A stretch of 10,345 bases of DNA, taken from assembly GCA_024639205.1 (NCBI GenBank), contig JAHEIV010000069.1, forward strand, positions 1-10,345. The letters run 5' to 3'. Each line of letters begins with the position of its first letter. Position 1 is the first letter of the stretch. Positions 1 through 6,380 of the stretch are shown piece by piece. The stretch comes from Deltaproteobacteria bacterium. Its GTDB lineage: Bacteria; Desulfobacterota; Desulfobacteria; Desulfobacterales; SG8-13. The notes under the pieces were generated by a model, which was given only the letters and a program-made list of their open reading frames with translations, was not told the DNA's origin and did no database searches. The translations under genes were made by a program, and so were the position numbers.

Positions 1-579
1 GTATAGCGGCGTTTCGTTTGGGGCCAGTTTGAGCAGCCGCTGGACTTCTCGATCCCGAAAGGCTCCGATGACCACAGAAGCCAGATTCAGAGCGACCGCC
101 TGCAGGGTGACGTTTTGAGCAACATGCCCTGCTTCCATTTGCACATATCGGATGGCCCTTTCACCGTATTTTGCCGTCAGGCGTCCGGCTGTCGCGCAGA
201 CACTGACGGTGACAGCCGCCGTCGCAACGGCTTTTTGCCCCAGGGCGGACCGGCAAAGCGGTTCTCGAAGATCGCCGATGGTTATCACCGACAATTCGTT
301 TTGCATCATCCGGTAGCGGTAAATGCCGGTTTGCAGCCCGTCTACAAAACCGGCGACCAAACAGATTTCGAGCGGGTAGAGCCCTCCGGCTGAAGGCGCT
401 GTTCGCAGGCCGCGGGCATCGGTAACTCCCTGTGCCGCCCACAGCAGCTGTGAAATTTCGGCCATCGTCAGGCAGTCAGCTGAAAATCGACGAACCGATC
501 GTCTCAACAGCAACGTCTTTTCAAGCGATAGCTGCCCGTTGGTTCGGGGCGCAGGCAGTCGAACGGTGTTTTCCACCAC
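1..579 (-). CDS. SagB/ThcOx-type nitroreductase-family FMN oxidoreductase, 3' end cut by the window
   Basis: Probable FMN-dependent oxidoreductase of the nitroreductase fold, SagB/ThcOx branch. Family members include azoline dehydrogenases of thiazole/oxazole-modified peptide pathways, but many are stand-alone enzymes of unknown substrate. Visible are 193 codons: an N-terminal LPAPRTNG segment (residues 8-15), RRSVRRF (26-32, expected to contact the FMN phosphate), QLLWAAQGVTDARGLRTAPS (44-63) running into AGGLYPLE (64-71), which is the family signature, EAGHVAQN (149-156) and IGAF (171-174). The frame is still open at position 1 and matches the family almost to its end, so probably only about 10-20 residues are missing. 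Start: GTG at 579 is chosen (GTG 576 is also possible). TTG at 585 would overlap the activase stop as TTGA. No good Shine-Dalgarno sequence is seen, which fits translational coupling to the upstream activase gene. No precursor peptide, cyclodehydratase or YcaO gene lies in the window, so a TOMM role is unsupported. The family call is firm; the substrate is unknown. Confidence 0.9.
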   Translation of the reverse strand, partial: MVENTVRLPAPRTNGQLSLEKTLLLRRSVRRFSADCLTMAEISQLLWAAQGVTDARGLRTAPSAGGLYPLEICLVAGFVDGLQTGIYRYRMMQNELSVITIGDLREPLCRSALGQKAVATAAVTVSVCATAGRLTAKYGERAIRYVQMEAGHVAQNVTLQAVALNLASVVIGAFRDREVQRLLKLAPNETPLY

Positions 580-581
580 TG

Positions 582-3500
582 TCAATTAACCCGGTAGAGT
601 CTCTCATGCAGGCGGCGGGCCTGCAGGCAAAACGCCTCCAATTTGGCGTTGATGATTTGCGGGAATGGAGAGCCGTCACTTTCAATGGCCAAAAATGGCA
701 GCTCTTCTATATCGGTAAGGATAATCCGCAAGTCCTCGTTGTCCGGTTCAATGGCGATTTTGTCCTTTCGGTTCATGGTTTCGCTCAAGATGGATTCCGA
801 CAGGCGATTGGGCATACAGCCGAACGGACCGATGGCGATTACACCGCAGGCCCTGCTGACCACCTCGGTCAACGAGCTTCCAATGGTGAGAATGGCCTCT
901 CCGCCTAAATTGGGTGACAGGTAGTGCGAGCCGTTTCGAATGATCTCGTTGATATCGATCTGCTCGGCATGCACCAGCCCTGATTTCGAAAGCACCGATT
1001 TGATTCGCTGTTCGTAGCGATTTTTGAAACGGTTTTTGATCTTATAGCGGATTTTGTCTGAAAAAGACGGTCGGCAATCGGCTCTTCCGCTTTGTACCAG
1101 AAAATCGGTGTAGAGCATCCACTCGGAGACCGGCGAACATACGGTGGCAAAGCCCTGTCGCGCCAACCATTCGGTCAGGTATTGCCGGGAGAGGGGATCT
1201 CGGCGGACAAAAATCTCTCCGGCCATAAAAATGGTCGGTATCGATTCCGGCGGCTGTTTGAGGGGCACCTTCCCGAAGCGTTCAGCCGTGCGTTGGAGCT
1301 GGCGCTCCAACTGTTCGTATTCGCCTTGCATTACTACCGAACGAATCTGATCCAGTTCTTGCTCGAATATTTCGATAGCGCCGTTACCATCCGCAGCGTT
1401 GGCCAGCAGCATGGAGCGGATGTCCTCGAGCACGTCGGCAATGATTACGGCCCACCAGCCCCGACGCTGAAAATCGTTGCCCAGGCCGGCATAGGCGTTT
1501 TCCGACGACAGTGACAACAGGGCAACGTCCGGTATCTCCAGACGCCGGACCAGGTCTTCCATAAAAATCGCATATTGACCGAAGCGGCAGGGACCGCTGC
1601 CCCCCGCCATGAAATACACCAGCACCTCGTTTTCCTTCTTTTCAGTGCGGATGTAATTGAGCAGGGTGCCGGAGGTGAGAATCAGCGGCAAGCACTCCTT
1701 GCAGCTGGTGCCGGCCCGTCCGGCTTTCAACTCGGTTTCACTGGCCGGTGGGTGCGCTTTGACATGAAATCCCTTGCCCTGAAATACAGCAGCAATGAGT
1801 TCGGTCGTAATGGGGCCCATGGAAGGAAACAACAATGTCACCCGGGGATCGGTCATCGCCAGTGTTTCACCGCTGGAGGAAATTACCTTCGTGGTTTCGT
1901 TTTCCAGCAGCGTTCGGGCCGGTGTGAATGTTTGTCGCGTGGCGCCGGGTCTCCGCCCGGTTTTGAGCTTGCGATACGCCGATGCGATATCCAGAAACGC
2001 TTCGATGCGGGTCTCCAGACCGGCATCTGCGGTGTGGCTGTCGAGCTCCAGCGTCAACGAGGGTTTCGACCCCATAATGTCCCTGAAGTAGCCCAGAATA
2101 AACGAATCCGGCCCGCAGGAGAAATTGGTAATAAATGCACCGAACAACTGGGGGTTGCGGGCAACGAAGCGACTTTGCTTGAGGATCAACTGCCCCTGCC
2201 CCCAGTACATGTGCCGCTTGGTTCTGTCTTCCCCCAGCGGCAGAAAGTCGACGGGCAGAATCGGAATGCCTCGGGAAGCAAATTTATGCGGAATCCCCAT
2301 GTGGGCTTCGTCGGCAAATGCGTTATAGGATCGACCAAACAGGACGACTCCGATCTGCTCGGGGTTGCCGGTCAGATCTGCGAGAACCTGGGCTCCGATC
2401 CGGCGCATCTCCAGGGTGCACTCTTGCTGCACCTGTTTGGCTTTTTGAAAAGCACGGCGGGCCTCACGGCTGCCGATTCCCATTTTACGGGCTGCGGCAA
2501 CCAGGGACTTTTCGGCACCGTCCAGGCCGGTGGTCATGTCGATGGGTGGATCAAGGACCCGGGTGCCGGCGGCTTGCAGGCTGCCAAGCAATTTCCGAAA
2601 TGTCGTCTGCAGAAAGAATGTCTCTCCCTGAACCAGGGGACAAACCAGCGAGTTGGTGCCTTCGTTCAGCGATGGGATGGACATGAAGTGCGGCAGGAAG
2701 ATAAATTCCGGCGGCGGGTCCATTTTCAACAATGAGTAAAAAAATCCGTGAGAGAGTTCAGCCGGGTAGCAAAAGGCCGCGTTGCGCTGATCGATTCCTT
2801 TCCGGTTGTATGTCCGGGGTATCACCGGCTCAAAACCGAGTTCAGCAAAGAAGTTGGAGTACAGCGGGAAATAGGTGTGCAACAGAAAACTCCTGTTGAA
2901 ACCGACGCTTCCGCGCCGTTGCACCCGGCCGGTGTCGATGCCGGTGGCGCCGAAATCCTGGTATATCAGGCGCTGCCGGGTCCGAACGTTCTCCAGACTG
3001 CCGATATCGTAGTGAACCTTATGGCGCAGATTGTAATAGCGGTTGCATGCTCCGCCGAATGGAAATTTGCGGCCCTCCAGATCGAGAACGGCGATCGAGC
3101 AGCGGCGATCACACTTTTCCTTTCCGCCTTTGCAGGTAAAGGTTTTGCCGTATGTCACCGTGCGCCGGGCCAGGGTTTGCAGGTCGAAGGATTGCCTTGC
3201 CATCAGCCCGCCGGCGATCCTGTTTTTGATTTCCAGCGCCACGCCATAGGCGCCCATCAGGCCCGGTTCCGGCGGGACGATTATCGGCTTGCCCACCAGC
3301 GCCGCCATTGCCAGGGGAACGGCGCGGTTGTAGCATACACCTCCCTGCATGAACACTTTGGTTCCTACCGGCCGGTTGCCCTTGACCCGGTTGGTGTAGT
3401 TCATGCAGATCGAATAAACCAGGCCGGCCACGATGTCCTGGTGTTGCACGCCTTCGTGAATGGCATTTTTTATGTCGGATGCAATAAACGCGGCGCACTG

Positions 3501-4961
3501 GTCGTTGAAATTGGGCGGTTGATCTCCCGAAAGGGCGATGTCGGCAATTTGTTCCATATGCACGCCGAGCGTTTCATAGGCGGACTCTTCGAGAAATGAA
3601 CCGGTGCCGGCCGAACAGGCTTCGTTCATTGCATAGTCCGACGGAACGCCACCGGTCAAATAGGTATATTTGGCATCCTGTCCCCCGATTTCAAATATCG
3701 TGTCAACCGATGGATCGAAAAAGACAGCTGCCGTCGCGTGGGCGATGATTTCGTTGATGACTCCTTCGGTCAGGGCGTGGAGGCCGGCAATCTGTCTTCC
3801 GGATCCGCATACACCGAGACCTTCGATGGAAATCTCCTCCGCGGAGACGTTTTCCTCGACTTCTCCGAGGATCGCCTCATAGCAGCGCCGGGAAGCCCCT
3901 ACCGGGTCGCCGTTGGTTCGCAGGTACACCGATGCCAGCATGGCATCATCGCGGGAGCGCATCAAAACGGCCTTGGTTGTGGTGGAGCCGACATCCAGAC
4001 CGAGGATACAGACATCTCCGGGGTGCGGCCGGGTCTTGTTGATCGTTTTGAACGTCACGGCTTTCTCGAACTCGTGCAGCGCCGGCAGCTTTTCGAAGGA
4101 TGATACATCGGTTTTGAACAATCGAGCGGTTTCCGGCAGCGGACGGGTTGGATGGTCCAGGGCCCACAGGGCAGCGCCGAGCGCCTCGAAGTATGGGGCC
4201 TGCGCCGGAACGATGAGCCCGGGAAGCTGCTGGGTCAGATACTCGATCATCATCCGGTTGCGGGTCGTGCCGCCGACGATCATGATATGATGTCGTTCAA
4301 CCTTTTTCAGCAGTTCCAGCACTTTGTCTGCCATCATCCGGCAAAGCCCTGCGGTGACTTTGGATTTGGGAATACCCTTGTTGGTTGCGTGGGTGCAGTC
4401 GGATTTGCAAAAGACCGAGCAGCGCCCTGACACCGCATAGGGATCTTCCGTTGTCGTCCAGGAGGCAGCCTCTTCCAAAGAGACGTTCATGCGACGAAGC
4501 TGTTGCAGGAAAAATTCCCCGGTACCGGATGCGCATTTGTTGCCGGTGATCACGTTGGAAATCTGACCGGAACCATCCAGCATGTAGACCATGAAGGTCT
4601 CTCCGCCCACCGAAACGATGGCCGGGCATTTGATGTCCGGCGGTTTGCAGAAACGATAGGCGTGTTCGGTTGCCTCCGGTTCGGGGATAGAGGTGATCTC
4701 CACGAAATTTCGAAATTTGCGGCCGGTGGCCGCGATCCGGTCGTAGGAATCAAGGTCCAGCTTTTCCAGAATCGATAGAATCGCCTTTTTGGGATTTCCA
4801 CCGTGGGGAAGAAGCGCATGATCAACGATTTGTGGCGGCACCTCCGGGTGCTGTGGCCCCGCAGTTCGGTTTCGATCGGCTATTACCTGAACGGCCGATA
4901 CGGTGGATGCGCCCAGGCAGACACCTAGAGAAAGCAGTTTTTGGGGTTGTGTTTGCGTCAC
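582..4961 (-). CDS. Giant fused acyl-CoA dehydratase activase (BadF/BcrA/HgdC-type ATPase x2 + DUF2229 + HgdB-like region)
   Basis: 1459-residue, probably cytosolic protein of the acyl-CoA dehydratase activase family. Relatives (HgdC, BcrA/D, the reductase of double-cubane cluster proteins) use ATP hydrolysis to push single electrons to a very low-potential Fe-S partner. ASKHA domain 1 (about 11-270) has GVCLGAST (13-20), SVGGET (117-122), NKCASGTG (141-148), GRCSVF (179-184) and IVGG (228-231). ASKHA domain 2 (about 318-585) has GLDVGSTTTK (321-330), GVCGSGR (383-389), EIGGQDAK (424-431), NEACSAGTG (446-454), NDQC (486-489) and QGGVCYNRAV (539-548). A Cys-rich stretch follows (C610, C617, C621, C639), then DUF2229-type sequence with CYPAELSHG (731-739), CPLVQGE (774-780), CGPDSF (949-954) and HTADAGLETRIEAF (976-989). 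The HgdB-like C-terminal part (about 1035-1459) has SCKECLP (1086-1092), GPCRFGQY (1123-1130) and GPFGCMPNR (1378-1386). The GTG start at 4961 is chosen for the AGGAGG ten bases upstream; the frame stays open to an ATG at 5078, but that would run into the AI-2E gene. The partner reaction is unknown. Confidence 0.93.
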   Translation of the reverse strand: MTQTQPQKLLSLGVCLGASTVSAVQVIADRNRTAGPQHPEVPPQIVDHALLPHGGNPKKAILSILEKLDLDSYDRIAATGRKFRNFVEITSIPEPEATEHAYRFCKPPDIKCPAIVSVGGETFMVYMLDGSGQISNVITGNKCASGTGEFFLQQLRRMNVSLEEAASWTTTEDPYAVSGRCSVFCKSDCTHATNKGIPKSKVTAGLCRMMADKVLELLKKVERHHIMIVGGTTRNRMMIEYLTQQLPGLIVPAQAPYFEALGAALWALDHPTRPLPETARLFKTDVSSFEKLPALHEFEKAVTFKTINKTRPHPGDVCILGLDVGSTTTKAVLMRSRDDAMLASVYLRTNGDPVGASRRCYEAILGEVEENVSAEEISIEGLGVCGSGRQIAGLHALTEGVINEIIAHATAAVFFDPSVDTIFEIGGQDAKYTYLTGGVPSDYAMNEACSAGTGSFLEESAYETLGVHMEQIADIALSGDQPPNFNDQCAAFIASDIKNAIHEGVQHQDIVAGLVYSICMNYTNRVKGNRPVGTKVFMQGGVCYNRAVPLAMAALVGKPIIVPPEPGLMGAYGVALEIKNRIAGGLMARQSFDLQTLARRTVTYGKTFTCKGGKEKCDRRCSIAVLDLEGRKFPFGGACNRYYNLRHKVHYDIGSLENVRTRQRLIYQDFGATGIDTGRVQRRGSVGFNRSFLLHTYFPLYSNFFAELGFEPVIPRTYNRKGIDQRNAAFCYPAELSHGFFYSLLKMDPPPEFIFLPHFMSIPSLNEGTNSLVCPLVQGETFFLQTTFRKLLGSLQAAGTRVLDPPIDMTTGLDGAEKSLVAAARKMGIGSREARRAFQKAKQVQQECTLEMRRIGAQVLADLTGNPEQIGVVLFGRSYNAFADEAHMGIPHKFASRGIPILPVDFLPLGEDRTKRHMYWGQGQLILKQSRFVARNPQLFGAFITNFSCGPDSFILGYFRDIMGSKPSLTLELDSHTADAGLETRIEAFLDIASAYRKLKTGRRPGATRQTFTPARTLLENETTKVISSSGETLAMTDPRVTLLFPSMGPITTELIAAVFQGKGFHVKAHPPASETELKAGRAGTSCKECLPLILTSGTLLNYIRTEKKENEVLVYFMAGGSGPCRFGQYAIFMEDLVRRLEIPDVALLSLSSENAYAGLGNDFQRRGWWAVIIADVLEDIRSMLLANAADGNGAIEIFEQELDQIRSVVMQGEYEQLERQLQRTAERFGKVPLKQPPESIPTIFMAGEIFVRRDPLSRQYLTEWLARQGFATVCSPVSEWMLYTDFLVQSGRADCRPSFSDKIRYKIKNRFKNRYEQRIKSVLSKSGLVHAEQIDINEIIRNGSHYLSPNLGGEAILTIGSSLTEVVSRACGVIAIGPFGCMPNRLSESILSETMNRKDKIAIEPDNEDLRIILTDIEELPFLAIESDGSPFPQIINAKLEAFCLQARRLHERLYRVN

Positions 4962-4970
4962 TTTATTTTG

Positions 4971-4980
4971 TCCTCCTCTA
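4971..4980 (-). promoter_or_regulatory. Strong ribosome binding site that fixes the activase GTG start
   Basis: The leftward strand reads TAGAGGAGGA here. The AGGAGG core (4977-4972) stands ten bases before GTG at 4961-4959. No comparable site precedes the in-frame ATG at 5078, which lies inside the AI-2E coding sequence, so this site decides the start of the 1459-residue protein. Confidence 0.8.
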
Positions 4981-4992
4981 AGAGGCGTTGAA

Positions 4993-5026
4993 TCGCCGCA
5001 GGGTTCTTGCCGATAGCCTGCGGCGA
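4993..5026. repeat. Perfect 10-bp inverted repeat between the AI-2E and activase genes
   Basis: TCGCCGCAGG (4993-5002) and CCTGCGGCGA (5017-5026) are exact reverse complements separated by 14 bases. In leftward RNA this forms a GC-rich hairpin that begins 8 bases after the AI-2E stop codon and ends about 12 bases before the activase ribosome binding site. No T-run follows it on the leftward strand, so it is not a standard intrinsic terminator. It could be an mRNA-stability or processing element separating expression of the two genes, or part of a protein-binding site. The pairing is seen directly; any role is inference. Confidence 0.6.
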
Positions 5027-5034
5027 GACGCATC

Positions 5035-6123
5035 TCAGTTCGATTCGAGTGTCCCCTGTTCGTCGTGCGCGGCCGCACGGCGGTTTGTGACGGCCTTTAT
5101 CACGGCCTGCACCAGCGTGGCCAGCGGGATGGCGAAAAACAAGCCAAGTATTCCCCACAGCCCGCCGAATATCAGTACGGCCACGATAATGGCCACCGGA
5201 TGCAGGTCTACGACCTCCGAAAGCAATAAAGGAGCCAGCAGGTTGCCGTCCAGCAGCTGAATTACCGTGTAGGCCAGCAGGGCGTAGATAAACTGGCTTT
5301 GCGGTCCCCACTGAAAGTAAGCGATCAGGGCCACCGGAAAGAACATAACGGTCACCCCAATATAGGGAATCAGCACCGAAAGACCGGTGAACAGGGATAA
5401 CAGCATGGAAAATTGAAGGCCGAGCATTTTAAACGTAACGAAACTGACGCACCAGATGATCAGGATTTCCCAGATTTTTCCCCGGATGTAGTTGCCGATT
5501 TGCAGGTTCACGTCACGCCATACCTCCACGGACAGCCCTCTATCGTCCGGCAGCAGGCCGCTCATCCAGTTAAGAATCTTGAACTTGTCCTTTAGCAGAA
5601 AAAACACCATCAGCGGCACCAGAATCAGGTAAACCAGCAGGGAGATAAAGCCTCGCAATGAGGCCATGGAAAGAGAGAACAGCCGCCGGACCAGCAGGGT
5701 GAGCTCCGTGCCGGCGGCTTCTAACACCTGTTTGATTTGCTGCTCTGAGACAAAACCCGGATAACGCTCGGGCAGACGCAGCAGTTCGGTTTGCCCGGCT
5801 GTGACCATCGATGGCAGCTGCTGCAGCAGCTGGGCGATCTGACCGGAAAGCAACGGCAGAAGCCAGACGATCAGCAGCATCAAAACCGCCAGGAAAATCA
5901 GAAACACAATAATTACCAGAATCGTTCTGGGGATGCGCATCACCTGAAGGTGGTTAACCACGCCGTCCAACAGGTAAGCGATGACAATGCTGGCGAAAAC
6001 AGGGATCAGCATCCGCCCCAGGAAAAAGATAGCAACGAATCCAAGCACCAGCAACCCGCTCAGGATTAGAATCTGGGGATCGGAAAAATGCCGATCCAAC
6101 CACTCGCGAATTAATTGAAACAT
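5035..6123 (-). CDS. AI-2E (PerM/YhhT-type) family transporter
   Basis: 362-residue polytopic inner-membrane protein of the AI-2E family (PerM/YdiK/YhhT/TqsA type). The family name comes from one member proposed to export autoinducer-2; others have been implicated in Na+(Li+)/H+ antiport, and most have no assigned substrate. Hydrophobic segments lie at about 17-58 (two helices), 65-92, 156-177, 215-263, 276-291 and 308-345, with a long soluble stretch at about 93-150 between membrane parts, as usual in this family. Family motifs are YIRGKIWEIL (212-221), GLSVLIPYIG (247-256), DGNLLAPLLL (292-301), LHPVAII (307-313) and FGGLWGILGLFFAIPLA (319-335). The length is typical. The start is ATG at 6123, with only a weak GAG-type ribosome binding site in front. 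It is the first gene of the leftward run; a 73-bp gap separates it from the activase gene. It stands divergent from murJ. The family is sure; the transported substrate is not. Confidence 0.93.
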   Translation of the reverse strand: MFQLIREWLDRHFSDPQILILSGLLVLGFVAIFFLGRMLIPVFASIVIAYLLDGVVNHLQVMRIPRTILVIIVFLIFLAVLMLLIVWLLPLLSGQIAQLLQQLPSMVTAGQTELLRLPERYPGFVSEQQIKQVLEAAGTELTLLVRRLFSLSMASLRGFISLLVYLILVPLMVFFLLKDKFKILNWMSGLLPDDRGLSVEVWRDVNLQIGNYIRGKIWEILIIWCVSFVTFKMLGLQFSMLLSLFTGLSVLIPYIGVTVMFFPVALIAYFQWGPQSQFIYALLAYTVIQLLDGNLLAPLLLSEVVDLHPVAIIVAVLIFGGLWGILGLFFAIPLATLVQAVIKAVTNRRAAAHDEQGTLESN

Positions 6124-6196
6124 AGGATGATCTCAGCCGGTTATTTCTTTTGACCCGTTTATGTCACCAGTTGCATTCGTTCATCGATAAGGGCCG

Positions 6197-6230
6197 GGCC
6201 TGCCGCAGGCCTTCATCCGGCGGCCGGATG
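6197..6230. repeat. Two adjacent perfect palindromic hairpins with 3-base loops (REP-like)
   Basis: Hairpin 1: GGCCTG (6197-6202), loop CCG, CAGGCC (6206-6211). Hairpin 2: CATCCGG (6214-6220), loop CGG, CCGGATG (6224-6230). Only two bases separate them. Both are perfect, very GC-rich and lie in the non-coding gap between the divergent AI-2E and murJ genes, in the expected 5' leader of the AI-2E transcript. Paired, tightly looped palindromes of this kind resemble REP/BIME-type elements, but one copy in one window cannot show repetition. No T-run follows on either strand, so they are not convincing intrinsic terminators. Confidence 0.5.
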
Positions 6231-6257
6231 GTGACCGGAATGTTTCTCAGGATATTC

Positions 6258-6285
6258 TTTACCATTTTTTTGCGGATCGTAAAAT
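6258..6285 (+). promoter_or_regulatory. Candidate sigma70-type promoter for murJ
   Basis: TTTACC (6258-6263, 4 of 6 to TTGACA) and TAAAAT (6280-6285, 5 of 6 to TATAAT) are spaced 16 bases apart in the divergent gap, predicting a start near 6292 and a leader of about 90 bases before murJ. A poorer leftward pair overlaps it (TTTACG at 6283-6278 and TAAAGA at 6261-6256) and could serve the AI-2E gene. This is consensus matching by eye only. Confidence 0.35.
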
Positions 6286-6310
6286 GAATTTCCACCTTTC
6301 ATCCATTTTA
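6280..6310. repeat. 7-bp inverted repeat over the candidate -10 element
   Basis: TAAAATG (6280-6286) and CATTTTA (6304-6310) are exact reverse complements 17 bases apart. The left arm contains the candidate -10 TAAAAT and the interval spans the predicted transcription start. It could be an operator or just a product of local AT-richness. Confidence 0.3.
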
Positions 6311-6380
6311 CAGAGGCGCCGCGGTTTGACGGGCCGCCATTCGTCTTGATGTGCGAACAGCGTTGTTGTATGGCATTGAT

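Noticed and set aside
1..579. A thiazole/oxazole-modified peptide (TOMM) biosynthetic cluster suggested by the SagB-type gene
   Set aside because: No YcaO/cyclodehydratase, E1-like or precursor-peptide gene is visible in the window. Stand-alone SagB-type oxidoreductases are common. Sequence beyond position 1 would be needed to reopen this.
1575..2735. Long rightward open frame (386 codons) opposite the activase gene
   Set aside because: It lies wholly antisense to a strongly recognised coding region, has low-complexity Gly/Gln/Arg-rich composition and shows no family motif. It is typical of antisense frames in GC-biased codon use.
2748..3599. Rightward open frame of 283 codons opposite the activase gene
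   Set aside because: Antisense to the well-supported ASKHA and DUF2229 domains, with no recognisable motif or ribosome binding site; judged a shadow.
4395..4421. C181-x3-C185-x3-C189 in the activase looks a little like a radical-SAM cysteine motif
   Set aside because: The spacing is C-x3-C-x3-C rather than C-x3-C-x2-C, and it falls at the known cluster-cysteine position of an ASKHA activator domain with no TIM-barrel context.
4962..5078. Longer activase starting at ATG 5078
   Set aside because: It would overlap the AI-2E gene, add 39 residues with no family resemblance and bypass the strong AGGAGG site that serves GTG 4961.
5035..6123. Assigning quorum-sensing AI-2 export to the AI-2E family gene
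   Set aside because: The family name is historical and no LuxS or AI-2 uptake gene is present here, so the substrate is left open.
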